From Anseranas semipalmata (lineage: Eukaryota > Chordata > Aves > Anseriformes > Anseranatidae), in contig VXAA01005247.1 in assembly GCA_013399115.1 (NCBI GenBank), forward strand, positions 196,761 through 260,760: a stretch of DNA of 64,000 nt, given 5' to 3'. This document shows positions 38,801 through 51,349 of this stretch, piece by piece. Within the stretch, counting starts at the first letter, position 1; each line of letters starts with the position of its first letter. Below the pieces are notes generated by a model. That model was not told where the DNA came from. It saw only the letters and a program-made list of their open reading frames with translations, and did no database searches. The translations under genes and the position numbers were made by a program.

Positions 38801-41800
38801 ACCGACACAAATCCTCACGCTCAGGGCTGCAGGATTAGGCATTCCTGGGAGAAGGTTTTTACAGCGCTTTTGCTTTTCACTATTGTCACAATTTATTATG
38901 AGAATTATGTAGAGTATTTAATCCGGCACTTTTCTTTAGTGCTTCACTTGCCTAAGGCAGAGGTTGGCACAACTTTTGGTAGGCAGCAATAGGATTCCTG
39001 TAGGTACCTCAGAAGGTCCAGGGATCTGGAGAGATCAGGAGCCTTTTGTGGTGACTGAAGAGCTCAGGGGAGCATGTTCTGGGCCGTGTCATGCTATTGC
39101 ATTAAACAAAAATGCTTAAGCGTAAAATACTACCTGTTTACTTGGAAACTTCATGGATTGTTCTGCTTCTAGGACTGTTTGTATTTGGCTGTGGTTTCAA
39201 TATAGGCATCGCTCCCAAGTACTGCACTGAAAGGATGAAATGGCTGACTGGGAGCTCTCTAAATGATCATCATGTATCTCTGTGGACTTCCTGACATCCC
39301 ATATATTGAGGAAGGTCACAAATCGTATGGTAGGGTACTTTGCATCTGCTTCCTTTCCTTATCTACATTGTGACAAAAGTTGGCTACTCATTACTGCATA
39401 TCATATGGACTTTACAGTCCTCTGAGTGTACTTTTCACAGCTAGGTTGGAGTACCATGACTTTACGTTACTGGCATGGTTTGCTGGCTGTTTTGGATAAA
39501 TGGTTTAAAGAGGATTGACAAATGGCCTTTTCCAACATGGACAGTTTCCTCAGGACAATCTGTGTTTTTCAGCCCAGCACCTACCTTTTCATGGAGAGGG
39601 TGCTCTTTTTGGGAGCCAGTATGGCTCAGTAGGCATGGAAGCGTATCCTGCAGCTGCGCATCACAACTGCTTTGCTGCCAGAGCCTGCGCGAGGCAGGCT
39701 TCGTTTCGAGAGAGGGTCTGAGATGGTCTCCTGAGGGCTGCAGGGCTTGACACCGCTTGTTGCAGTGGATTCCAGCTGCAAACGATTTCTTTCCAGGAAC
39801 GACCTGGACACGGGTGAGTCATAGTAGTCCTGTATCCGTGAGGCTGCGCATCTACAGCGCCTCGGGATAGGTGTCAGTGCTATTTGGCAACCATCTCAGA
39901 GGAACATGTGGTGCTTAGAGTATCGTATCTGTGTGTGAGGGAGCTGCTGGAGAGGCGGCCGGCCCGGCTCGCGGGTGCTGCCTGCGTTGGCTGACGTTCA
40001 GCAGCGCCGCGGGTGCTCGCCAGATGAACCGAGGTGCTGGAGAGCCCGCGCTGCTGCAGAACCCGTGCGCAGGAGCTGGGGGCTGGAAGGCAACTCGGCT
40101 TTTTACCAGCAATAAGAAATAGGACAGATGAGAGTCAAGTTGCATTCTTCTCATTCAGCAACTGCAGTTGTAGGGAAGGGTTGAAAAGCGTCCTCCGCTG
40201 TGCTGTCCCCTGGGGAAACTGGAAGAGACGGATGGTCAAAGAGATACCTACCTGGCGATGACCAGAAAACAGCGTCAGGACAATATTTGGGTTGTGGTGT
40301 ATCAGACCAGGGAGATTCAGTGTCATGGGACATGTCGTGATAGAGAGAAGACGGTGTGATATCCAGTCGTTGATGCCTTTTGGCTCCTCATAGGCATCGT
40401 CTCGCAAAATGGCAGAGAAGAAGTCCAGCCATTTAAGTATCCACCAGAAATACAAAAACTGATAGTAGCTACAGAGCAGTGGGATATCAGTCAGTTGGAG
40501 GGTTTTTTAATAGAAAATATAAAAAGGAAGTTTTGGAAAGTGTTTATTTTAAAATGTTGACCACTGCTATTAGATATTTATGACACTGGAAATGCAACAC
40601 GAGGCTGAAAACAACCTGTAATACACCGCAACAGCCAAAGATTGCCTCAAGTTAGCCCATAACCACAACTTAAAGACAGTTCTAAATGCTGGAAACCATC
40701 TCGCATCGTTTCTCAGTGATCAGAAGCTTTGCAGAAGTGGTAGCTGTTAAACAAGTGAACAGGCAGTGTTGTGGATGCAGAAGTCAAGCAATGAGCGCAG
40801 CGATTGCAAGTGGCCAGAATCCTTTTAAATAAAGTAGGTCTCCTGGGGATCGAGGGCTTCCTCTCTGTTCTGTGCACCTTCCTCCTTGTTCTTCTCTCTT
40901 TCCCCTGGTCCTTCAGCTGGGGCGTGAGAAGAGCAATTCTCAGGCAGGGTTTGCAGGTTGTTTTTATGAAGCACCTATGTGAGAAAGCTCCTGAATTCGA
41001 CACGGTGACTGAAGGTGGGGCAAGTTCATGGCTCTGAGGATAATTCTGAACCCCTCCACCACGGGCTGTTTTCTTTGGCTGGAGGTTTTGACAAGGCTGA
41101 CATATTTATGCGCAGAGCTAGTATTTAGCTTGGAATTTTACACATATGAATGATGAACTAAACAGATCTCATTTATTTTTTCCTTCCCCCTGTACCTTTT
41201 TCTTTTTTTTTATTGAAATGTGAGGTTACATACTGCAGACAAGTCCCAACATATCCACCCCTCGCTTGACCACCAGAATTAATAACTAGCCACATTCCTT
41301 GATGATTCTATAGGGATTGGAAGCTAGGCAGCCGAGTTTGCTATGCAAGAGAGTTAATAAAAATTTTCATTGCTGGAGGAAAGCTTATATACAGTAGTCT
41401 GTTTGTCCTGTATTTCAACCACCTGAGTCAGAGCCAAAAAAGCAATTGTCTACTACATATTTCAAACAGATGCTGAGGGGTAAAAGGAGTGACTAGAATT
41501 CACAGCAATAAAATGCTGGCTCTTTAAGTTCCCTTGAAGGAAGTGAACCCATAAAATTTTTGCTGCTGACTTGTTTGTCCAGTTCTTTGAAGTATTTAAC
41601 ATTAATTTAGTCTGCAAATCATTGCCACCTCAATTTTTTCATTGAAGTATCGAAGCCTGTTAAACACATAAACTTGGAGTGCACAAAAAATGATTCCTTT
41701 AGCAGATAGATTCATTTAGCAGTTAGCCATTTGAAAACTTCCTACTGAAGTGGGTGGCACGATACGCTATAGGTATTTGCAAAGGAGAACTTTCTGAATG

Positions 41801-41984
41801 AGTTTATTTTTTGCAAGTATTAATTTCACCAGCGGTAGGTAAGCGTATGTCAAGTGGTGGTCTTCCACCCGTTTCCTCCTCCCCGTCGCTCGTGTCTGTT
41901 CATTAACACCCGTTGCTGTTCTGCGTCAGAAACCAAGGGGGGGCAGGACGAGGGGTTGGTCGTGTGATGGGCCGTGCAGAAACC

Positions 41985-42125
41985 ATCAGGTGAAGCTGCA
42001 GCCCTTCGCGAGGAGACGTGCCCACCGCGAGGCCGGGGAGGCACGGGCTGGCGCGCCGGTGGGCACCGCCTGTGCTGCGGGTCCCTGCGGGAGCCCGTCG
42101 TGGCCCCCCGGCTGCGTGCGCTGGG
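41985..42125. promoter_or_regulatory. CpG-rich patch
   Basis: The short patch contains CGCGAGGAGACG, CCGCGAGGCCGGGG, GGCGCGCCGG and GCCCGTCG. It stands out from its flanks by CpG density. No exon signature is seen. Confidence 0.3.
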
Positions 42126-43369
42126 TAGAGTTTCTCCTGAAAATCGGAGTGAATTGATGACAGTCCTGCTCACGGCCTATCTAGGACATTCCTTCTTTCA
42201 AGCAGTCCTCGGGCTTAGGCAGATAGAACATCCTTGAGGTTATTCTTACTGCTTTTCCTTAGAGGATGGTTTGGATCAGTCGGCACGTGGTGGATGCCCT
42301 GGCAAATCACTGAGCCCAGTTATTGCCATGGGATCCTGACCAAGAGCCTCCTTACTTCCCCCCATTTGGCTTCTTCCACCTCTGTCCAAGTTTCTCCCTG
42401 TTCTGAGCCTGGTGCCGTGGCTGATGCGGAGCTGAGAAGCCCTTGCCCCGCCGCCGTGGGCTCGGGAAGAGCCCTGCCCTGCGCTGGCCCTGCCCGCGGA
42501 GCTGCTGCTGGGACGCAGCGGTGGCACCGGCGGAGGACATCAGCTGTCAGGGCAAGTTTAAAACACACCATCAGGCTCCGGTTGGAAAAAATATCAACAC
42601 AGAGGGTGTCAATTGAAAACCAGCAGGGTGGCAAAGCTACTGTACTGTAGTGGGAATGCAGCAGCCTCAAGGCCCTTTAAATGATTGGTGACACACTAGA
42701 GATATTGTTAAATTACCTTTTTTATTGGTTCTTGAGTCTTATGTCTTAAAAGACTATTCTTTGGAAGAAGTCAAGAGAATCCTTTATATAGTTTAGATAC
42801 AAACCTGAGATGCAAAACATGGATTTGGATCTGAACCTGGACTTCTCCAAAGTCTGGGGAGCATTTAGGGCTGGGATTTTGGGGTGAGACTGGTCTGTCC
42901 GTGCACATGATGGTTTGGAGTACTTGTACGGCAGCGTTAATCGGCTGTCGCTGGCGAGATGTTGGTATCTCAGCACGCGTTCCTACCAGGCGGCCTTTTT
43001 GGAGCATGCAAGCGTGTGCAGGAAATTTGGAGAAATGTGCTAGATTTGTCTTAGTGAAAAAAAATTGAACGAGCCTATTAAGTGGGACCTACGGGTGAAA
43101 GACTGAAATGTTTCCGTAGAGGTATCTTACACCTGTTTAAAAGGAACATTTTCTGTTGTTGTTTTCAGCACCAAAAATTGAATACAAAGGTTTACCAATT
43201 TGTAAATCCACTGATTATAATGAGAAGAGGACCAGAAAGTGTTTGAGCTTAGTTATGCTCAGTAAGCAAGCAGAGAAAAGGTTTCTTGCACCAAATTCTT
43301 CTTTTAAACATTCAAAACTCCTTGTCTGCGTGTTGTTCATGCGTATTGTTTCCAGGGCTGAACTCCCCC

Positions 43370-43505
43370 TGTCCCTGGGCCTTTGTTGCCCCATCTGTAA
43401 CATCAGGCTGATGGAAAAGAGGCTTTTTACTTCTGCTGAAGGACTTCAACATCATTTCAGAGGGGCTGTGTGTTGCTCATAATCTGTAAGAGAGCTTGGG
43501 GCACA
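43370..43505 (+). repeat. MIR-like ancient SINE
   Basis: TTTGTTGCCCCATCTGTAAC (43382-43401), continuing into ATCAGG, corresponds to the CAGTTTCCCCATCTGTAAAATGG box of MIR-type SINEs. It is followed in the expected order by TTTCAGAGGGGCTGTGTGTT (43455-43474) and ATAATCTGTAAGAGAGCTTG (43479-43498), resembling the GGGTTGTTGTGAGG and TGTAAAGCGCTTTG boxes. The copy is old and 5'-truncated. Confidence 0.55.
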
Positions 43506-43587
43506 AGCTTAATGAAGGATCAAGCCTCTGGTGAAACACTTAATTTGATTCAAACACTTCTGGTTAAGACTGCCTCTCTAGGCATCA

Positions 43588-43695
43588 CTGCCCCATATTT
43601 TACATTCACTCCCAGCGTGGACTTCCTTTGCTCAAAGTCCCATAGCTAAGCCACAAAATACATCATGGGGCCTCGTACCAGAGCTTGGTGTGGGA
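43588..43695 (-). repeat. MIR-like ancient SINE, inverted relative to its neighbour
   Basis: On the + strand CCCCATATTTTACA (43591-43604), CTTTGCTCAAAGTCCCATAG (43626-43645), continuing into CTAAG, and GGGGCCTCGTACCAGAGCTT (43667-43686) match, in order, the reverse complement of the MIR core and tRNA-like head (CCCCATTTTACAG, CTTGCCCAAGGTCACACAGCTAAG, GGGATTCGAACCCAG). It lies only about 80 bases from a MIR-like copy in the other orientation. Confidence 0.55.
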
Positions 43696-44038
43696 AATTG
43701 TTCAGCGTGAGCTTTCACGAGGGTAGAACATTAGCCGAGACTGGGCGGCAGGTGCCAACGCGGCCACTCGGGCGACCCCGCGGGCATCCTCGTCCCTCCG
43801 GGGGCCACGGTTTCAGCTGGGACCGCGCTGTGGCCCGCGATGGCCCTTTGCATGTGCCCTGCGTTAGGGTGAGCAGCGATCATCGTGGTGGCGGGTTCTG
43901 GCCGCGAGGTGAGGGCTGAGCACGGGTATCGCCCAGCGGGGCCGCCTCTTGGAGCCGCGAGCTGCGGGGCAGCTGCGGGCAGAGGAAACCAATAGGAGTG
44001 TCGGTGTTGCGTATGCATTTGTTGCTGAATGGGGAAAG

Positions 44039-44103
44039 AGGGTTTTTGAACTTGAAAAGGGCTGTTTATATATCATAAACCCCTTTTCAAGGTTGTAAAC
44101 CCT
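44039..44103 (+). other. 65-base imperfect hairpin (structured RNA candidate)
   Basis: Bases 44051-44069 pair with 44075-44091: 17 base pairs interrupted by a 2-base bulge (CT at 44062-44063), closed by a 5-base loop. After a 5x5 internal loop, AGGGTTT (44039-44045) pairs with AAACCCT (44097-44103). The two-part stem is about 24 pairs. The terminal loop is small and the whole is short for a microRNA precursor, so it may instead be a decayed terminal-inverted-repeat element. No expression evidence is available from sequence. Confidence 0.35.
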
Positions 44104-44814
44104 TTGAAAGCAGCCCCTGTGCTGCTGCTTTGCTCTGAGCAGCACCAAGCAGCCAGGTTGGCTCTCCGGTAACAGCAGCAGCTCAATATGGTTTTTGTAG
44201 CACTCTGGAGGTGTGGGAAAAATTTTGAAAACATCTCAATTGGCTAACAAATTTCAGCGTTTTTCTATTGTATGCTAACTCCTAAGCAGCAGGCTGGGGT
44301 GTACAGAGCGTTGAAAAATGCTGTGAATTGGTAATTATGAATTACAGCAGGAGATCAGTTCGGCTTAGTGTTTCCAAAGCCTCGGAGATCAAAAGGTGCC
44401 AGTGAGAAAGATAAAGTATCAAGTGGCAGCGAATATGGCAGCCTGTCTGAAACTTGCTTTCACTATCTAGTTTGAGGAAGAAAGTGTCGCTGCTGAATTT
44501 TGCAGGGGTGAAATAAAGAAGTGTGGATAATATTTCTGAAATTGATGATGGTGTGAAACAATTGCTGAGGTATCTTTAGATTTTTATATTTTTGTCTGCG
44601 TTATCTATTGGTTTATCTGATAGAGCAGTATTTACATGAGAAAATCAGCATGAAGGAGCAAGAAGATAAATGAAGGCTTGTTTGTTCTCGATTTTCCACT
44701 GACTGCAGAGAGATATGACCATATTTTTTTTAAGCTGCGAAAGTTTGTATTTCCCTTTTTCGTACCCTTTTATTTTCAGTTGTCATTTCCAGGAAGTGGC
44801 ACAGTCAGGCGCTG

Positions 44815-44955
44815 CGTGTGTCACACTTCAGCCCGGTGCGGGGCCGCAGTGTGCGGCGCTGCGCGCCACGAGCCGGAGCGGAGCCTGGGCCCCCCGGCAC
44901 CGGGGACCCCCCCGTGCCTTTGGGCTCGGGGGTGCTGTGCAGTGGTAAGACGTTG
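44815..44955. promoter_or_regulatory. CpG-rich patch
   Basis: A GC-rich patch has GGTGCGGGGCCGC, GTGCGGCGCTGCGCGCCACG and GCCGGAGCGG, then a C/G-block stretch. The pattern suits a small CpG island or enhancer. No exon is recognised. Confidence 0.3.
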
Positions 44956-46337
44956 GGGTTGTCTCCCAGCTGGGCAGGCCCCAGGCTTTTAGGAGCATCA
45001 GTAGATAAGGGTCGGGATGTTGAAGCGCTGGATATGGAGCGAAGCGAAGGACAGGCGAACACGCGCGGCACGTCGGTGTCACCTCTGGCTGCTCACAGGG
45101 TCCGTTCCCTCCCCAGGAAGAGTGAGGTTAATCAGTCCCATGTGGTAGAAGTGCTCTCATTTTAAGAAGGCAAAAGCCTCCGCTGTCTTTGCTGTGCTCC
45201 CACCCGAGGAGGAGGGCAGTCTTTGCCGGAGGGCAGCCCCTCTGGCCGGGGCGGATCCTGCGCAACTTGGAGATTTTTCACCACTTCCAAAATCCATCCA
45301 CTGATTCCCCGGGTTATTGGGAAAATACATGTCGTGGCAGACTCCTTATAACTTGTGCATCAATTATGTGTATTTGCAAGGAGAGCTTTGAGTCAGCTCT
45401 CCTTCATTTCTCTCTTCTGGTTGCTCCCAAGGGGGAGAGTCTCTTGGTAATAGGAGCTGCATCAGTTCAGGAAAGAATACAGTTTTGTTCCCTTCTCAAG
45501 TGACATATGACTATCAGGCATCTCCTGAGCTCTGAGTGGGCACATGAATTGAACCTTTTAGGAGGCTCCGTGATTAATGGCCTGATGGGTAGGAAGCAGG
45601 TGCTCGTTACAGGTCTCGGGGATCTGCCTGGTGGAATTAAATAGCTGCCATGTTGGCGATGCCCTTTTACCCTCCTGAGCTCTCCTATGAACATCACCAG
45701 CACAGCGAGAAAAAGGAAACAAAGTTCACCACAGGGTGGGTTAGGGGATTTTTTTACTTTTGTTTTTGATGCTCGTGTGTGGGTTCAAGGTTTTTTTTTT
45801 TTTTTTGGTGGTTTTTTTGTTGTTCTTGTTTGTTTGTTTCAGCACAAAGACAGGAGATGTTTTAATTAGCCTTATATGTTAGCCTTTCTTGCCTTGTATG
45901 AAACTAATTCTGACAGATCCTGGGCATATTGGCACGGCCACAGACCTCATGTCTCTACCTGGCTTCTGGAAAACCTCTGCTGCTGCTGGTGTCTGCGGAT
46001 AGGGCTGAATTCGAGTGCCAATGTCAAGTGGCGATTTTTCCCTAATATGGACAGAAGTCCACAAGGAGCTGGATGAAGTCCATCAAACTTGCGTAGCCAG
46101 CAGCTAGCAGAAAGCTGGGTTGTGCCCGGCTTGGACCAGCCCCGAGTCAGAGACCAGAAAGCAAAAGGCTTTCTGCAGCGCTGACCTTGCTGTGCCGAGC
46201 ATCAGGTACTAACAGCGCAAACCCCAGCGGCTGGCAGGCGCTGGTGCCGGCTCACCCGTTCCCCGTGCAGGTAGCCGTACCCGCGTGGCTTCCAAGAGGC
46301 GCAGCCTCTGTGCCCCGCTCGGCAGCGCTGCCAGCAG

Positions 46338-46366
46338 GAGGGGGCCGGGGGGGCTAGGGGCTGGGT
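46338..46366 (+). other. Potential G-quadruplex tract
   Basis: GGAGGGGGCCGGGGGGGCTA followed by GGGGCTGGG gives at least four runs of three or more G separated by one to three bases, fitting the quadruplex pattern. It lies on the sense strand of the FOXP1 intron. Confidence 0.55.
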
Positions 46367-47089
46367 GCCTTGAGCAGGTTCCATGGGACACCGAGTGCCC
46401 GAGTTCCTGCAGGATTTCGCTGCGTGCATCAACTGCTTGATAGCCAAGTTGTATTTCCCTAGCAGCTCACAGGAGAATAAATTTAAAACTAGCCCTCCCA
46501 GCTCCTTCTTCCGTATTTCTTGGGACATATGTTCCCCTATACCTTCTGGCCTAACACTGATGAAGTGCAAGCATTTCCACTCAAAAAACTTCCACTTTGC
46601 TAATTTTGCCAATGAACTTTGTGCACATAATTTTTTATCCAGGTACTCACTGGTGGGTTGTCCAACCGGCGCTTTCAGCTGGCAGTGACAGCTAATTCCT
46701 GGTTAGCAGTAAATGCTAGGTTTGTTTCTAAGAAAAAAAATTGCGAAGCAAGTTTTTTTTTTTTTAAATTGTGATGTTCTGTATTAGACTGTTTTTAAAC
46801 ATCAGCATGTGTTCTTCTTCTTTGATGTTTTTCACAAAGAGGATCCTGCCCTCCACTTTAACAAATAGTCCCATCTTCCTCCTGCGTTGCTTTATACTAC
46901 TAATGCTTGCTCAAACACAAGCATGCATATGCATTTAAAATGCAACGTTCCCCTTCAACACACCACTGAAACATAACAGAACTGATCTTTTTCAGTGATC
47001 TCCTGTGCCAGAGTTTTCATGTTTTGAAATGAAAATGGATTCCCCTTATCTTCTCGTAGCCCCTTTGATGCGTTGCCTGTGGGTGGATG

Positions 47090-47480
47090 GTGGCAGTAGC
47101 GACAGAGGCTGGGGACAGCTCAGCTCTGCGCGGCGTCATTAGCTCCGCAGCCCGAGCAGCGTGCCCGCGAGGGGCGGCCGTGCTCTGCGCCCGCGTCCCT
47201 CCGCGCCCGATGCCGGGCAGGATGCTCCCCCGGGATGTCCCCCGCATGGTTCTGAAGTCCTCGTTCCTTTTCCCGGGGACTCCCTCAGCGTGTCGGCAGT
47301 GGGAGGTTGGGAGGAGATTCCCGGAGCGGTACCTGCTCTCCAGGCATCCCCTTCTTCCCCTTCCTCCAGGTACACGGCCGCACGGACTACGCGCGGAGGC
47401 CAGGTCTGGGCTGGGCTCGCAGCCAGCCCGTGTCTGCGCAGAGAGCTGGCGTGGTCCTGTTGCTGCCGGCTGCTCGCTCA
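47090..47480. promoter_or_regulatory. CpG-rich patch, possible CpG island
   Basis: Over nearly 400 bases CpG is frequent (CTGCGCGGCGTC, GCCCGCGAGGGGCGGCCG, TGCGCCCGCGTCCCTCCGCG, CCGCACGGACTACGCGCGG). Long overlapping open frames on both strands are a consequence of this composition. It may be an internal promoter or enhancer of FOXP1. Confidence 0.4.
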
Positions 47481-48599
47481 GCTCAGGGCATGGCATTTGC
47501 AGTTGGTCGCAAGTGGTGAACCGAGGAGCTCGAACCTTTCTGCCAGGTCTCTGCGTGCAAGTGCTGTCAAAACTGTTCTCAGTGATGAGTCAGTTCCTTT
47601 TTGTTTCTTTTTTCTTTTTTTTTACCGATGAGTATGCAGCTAGTGTACCCATTAGAGTGTGCGGAGGGATTGCATAGAAATGAGGATACACATGTGTACG
47701 TATCAGATGCTGAAGAGCAGCGTTCTTGTTATAAATATAGCTCTGCTGTGTTCCTACTTACATTTCAATTTTATAATCCGTTCCAGAAGATTTGGACAAA
47801 AATACTGTAGCGTAAGAGAGCATTAGTTTCTGGATTCTTCAAATAATAACTCTTAGTAAGGAAACTAGTAAATAAACCTCTAAAGATGGGCAAGATGACA
47901 TCTTCCCTAGTTCTAGGAATTGGACTTGGGGTGTAGATTTATGGAAGGTAAAATAAAGGACAAGGAGAAGCAGGAGCAGAACTGTGGTTTATTTTTTTAG
48001 TTTATTGCTAAAATGTAGGAATCGGCCTTTTTTGTTTGTTTTATTGGTGTGATTATATATGATCTATCTTTACATGTATACTTTTTAGACCTGGTGGGCC
48101 CACTGTGATTAAATGTTTGCTTTGAATACGTGTCCAGTGTGCTAACTTCTCACAGCAGAAAGTTGTTAAATGCGTTTTTATACAAGGGAGGGGAAAAAAA
48201 AGAAAAGGAAAAAAAAGGAGATTGTTAAATGTATGGAAACCCTTATTGGCTGAATTATATAACTGAATTCATTCAACATGCTCGGTGTATCTTGTTCTCC
48301 TTTCTGTATTGCCACTCTGTTCATCACCCCTTTTAGTGCTTTAGGCATATGGCATGCAGTACATCCAGGGAAGTGTCAACAATATGGCATATGTTATACA
48401 TACTGATCTTGATACACCGTAGAAAATAATGGGCCTAACTTTAAAAGGCACGGTGCTAAGAATAGAGCGTGCTGCAACATGCAGACAGCGAATCCGCCAT
48501 GAATGTCATGTTTGAAGACAAAAAGAGCTGTATTTTTCGTTCCTTCCATGGCTCGGTTTGTATTTTGGCGTTCCTGCAAATTCCAAAGACTGCGGTCAG

Positions 48600-48880
48600 G
48601 TGGGTGCAGGCCGGGTCTGTGCGCACCCGGCTCGGGTACCGTCACCTCTGCGGGGACGCGTGGGTCACGGAGGCAGCCGCACGCCGACGTGCGCGCACGG
48701 CCAACCGAGGCCTTTTCCTTAGGGCTTGTCAGCAACGGGGTCAGCTTCGGTGGGGCCGGGGTCTGCGCTACCGACACCCGTCTGCGGGGAGAGGGACGGG
48801 GACCCGGGGACGTTGCGACGCGTTTGCAGGAGCCATTGGCGGGTCGCGATAGCTCACCGCTTAGCTCCGGCTCAGCGCCG
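48600..48880. promoter_or_regulatory. Dense CpG island candidate
   Basis: This is one of the densest CpG clusters in the window: GTGCGCACCCGGCTCGGG, GCGGGGACGCGTGGGTCACG, GCCGCACGCCGACGTGCGCG, GACGTTGCGACGCG. Sequence to the left (48370-48590) is AT-richer and looks non-repetitive. A CpG island 31 kb inside the intron could mark an alternative FOXP1 promoter or an antisense transcript. No splice donor or initiator can be named. Confidence 0.4.
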
Positions 48881-51349
48881 TAAATGAGCCCGCACAAGCA
48901 GATTGTTATGCTTACATTAAAACCACGGTGGTGGAAACGAGTCTTTCCAAAGGCTCTTCCCAAGATCTGCCCATTAGGATCTGACGGCAAGATCAGGGCA
49001 CTCATCTGGACCCGGAGCACTACAATGGGGATGAAACGCTCTGTTTCTCCTTTCTAGATCCCGGACTTATTCAGCTCCCTGTTTCGCAGCGAATCTTTCT
49101 TGCCCAGGAACGCTCGTTTCCAAATTAGAAAAAATTCAAATCAAGGGTCCTTTGAAACACTCTGCCTGAAGATTGTTCTGAGGAGTTTCATCTTTAAAAT
49201 AAATGATTCATGCCATCCTATACGTGTGCATGTGCGTGTGCGTGCCTGTGTTGCTGTTTATTGTGCTGCACTGGCCTGGCTCTGAAGCTCTAACATATGA
49301 AGTGCAGGGAAGCAGTGAGCGGAGGAAGAAATACCTTCTTTCCGACAAAGAACAAATATTTTTCTGTTATCTATATGGCCGGTTTAGCTATTTGTGATAT
49401 TCACAGAACTGCGCAGATCGCCACGAGGATAAAATAGAACAACAAAATATTTATTTTTAATCTTTGTTGAATGCTGAACGTTTTGTGCATGTTTATGAGG
49501 GTTAAACATTAATAGCAGATGTTGTTAATGAATAGAAGGCTAGAGCCAGCTTCTGAGACCTTTTAGTTAGTACATGAATTTTCTGGTTGATGACAATACT
49601 TGTAACATGCCTAATTACGAAGTAGTGTTCTAATCAAGCCTTGAATAACTGAAGAATTTCCCCTCCTCTTTTGCGGTTATTTCAGTGGCACACACACAGA
49701 TCGCTTCAGCGCTTATGCTCATTCTTAGTGATTTTTCTTTTCTTAGAACATTCATTGAGGTTTTCCCCCAAAGAAGCACATTTATTTACGCTGAACGTCA
49801 GCCCAGGAACGGGCACGCACACGTGGATGTGCGTGCCCGGCGCATGTCTCCTCCGTGCCACCACCACGAGCAGCTGAAATGGTGCCAGCCTCTGGAGTTG
49901 TTGTCCCAGTTTGTCATACTTCCAGGTGAAGTACGTGAAAGTGATTATAGGTAATAAATATCTTTTTTTTTTAACTTATTGCAGAGGCAGTTTTTCCCCT
50001 GTTAATGAGGGTAATTTGACTTGGTTGAAGGATTGCAGTTCTTAAGAATTAATGCAGCAATCCAATTCAAAGATTTAAAGAGATCTAAGATTTTTCACAG
50101 GTCGTGTGCTAGTGAATGTGCTCCTATCACATAGCAGCTAATGGACTTGAACAACAGTCTGTCATTTACTGTTACCTCAGTGTATAGCAGCTTTGCCCTT
50201 GATAGCAAGTATACTTTCCCAGCAGTGCAGGTTATTTAGTAGTGCGGTATATTTGTACCACTTTTAGGAGACAGTATCCTATTTCTAACAGCCCTAATTA
50301 CTGGATAAAGCGAGGTTACCTTTCTGACTTTCTTAATTATGTTTGGATCCTAATCTGCACAATCTGAAGTGTTTTATGCCCTAATAGCCGATTCCTCATT
50401 TTTTTCGGATTTGTTTCTATGTGTACACATACATAGAATAATTTCTGTACTGCATTTTCACTCCAGCAATGCAGAGATTAATGACATAAATATAGAAGTG
50501 TTTCAGTACTAGTTTCCATAAGGCCCCATTATTTTTAGGGATGCATTATTACCTTTTAACAGTGTTTTGTAATGAGTTATTTGTAAATGCTGTTGGAAAT
50601 GCACTAATTTCTTGATCCTATTACGCTCCTGGATATTAAAAATCCTATTTTAAGGTAATTAGAAGGATTCTCTTCTATTTAAATGTGTGTTCTCTAGACA
50701 GTGTCACTCTATACTCTGCACACAAGAACCTTTGTTCCTTAATTAGAAAAAGGACTAGAGCTCATTAATTGTGGGTACAAAGTGATGTCTGCTCAAATGG
50801 CGAAGCAATAATACAGTTTAAATAATGATTGATCCTACATTTCACGTCTTACGCTATTTCGTATTGATAGTGATAAATAAGCAAGATATAGTGCAGTTTC
50901 CAAAGCACTGTGTTAAGATTTTTATTGAAAGATCTCTTTTTGCAAGGATAAACCTCTGTCGGGCATGATAAATAAAGGATGGATTGCACATGCACAGTGT
51001 CTGCCATTTAGAAAAGTCAGCATTTGTCAACAGTAGCGCCGTAGTGATAGCTGAGATGCTGGGATAACTCCACCCCATACTTCACAAAATGAAATAATTG
51101 CGGTAGCCGTGCAGTCAAAAGCAGTTTGGATCTTGGCCTTACAGAGCTTTATTGTGATGAAAAGAATATTTTAATTACTGCTCGCAGACAGGATGAGTTG
51201 TAAATGTTTGAGTGTTTCACAGGGCGTTATTTTGGAGGATGGAGACTGTACTTTGTTCTCTGAATTTCACCATCTCCCTTCCATCCCCTGGGAGGAGCAG
51301 GACAGAGGGTGGCCAGTTTAGCCCCTTACCAAAAGACTTGTATTCGCAG

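Noticed and set aside
38945..38990. hAT-transposon-like end (GCAGAGGTTGGCACAACTTT)
   Set aside because: Only one short end-like word is visible, with no matching inverted end or 8-base duplication recognised.
47087..47677. Plus-strand open frame of 196 codons
   Set aside because: It lies in a CpG-rich patch with three overlapping frames, ends in a T-run-encoded poly-Phe stretch, and has no family resemblance.
48394..49020. Minus-strand open frame of 208 codons
   Set aside because: It spans a dense CpG cluster. The composition explains the length, there are competing frames on the other strand, and the translation is low-complexity Pro/Arg/Ala-rich with no known motif.
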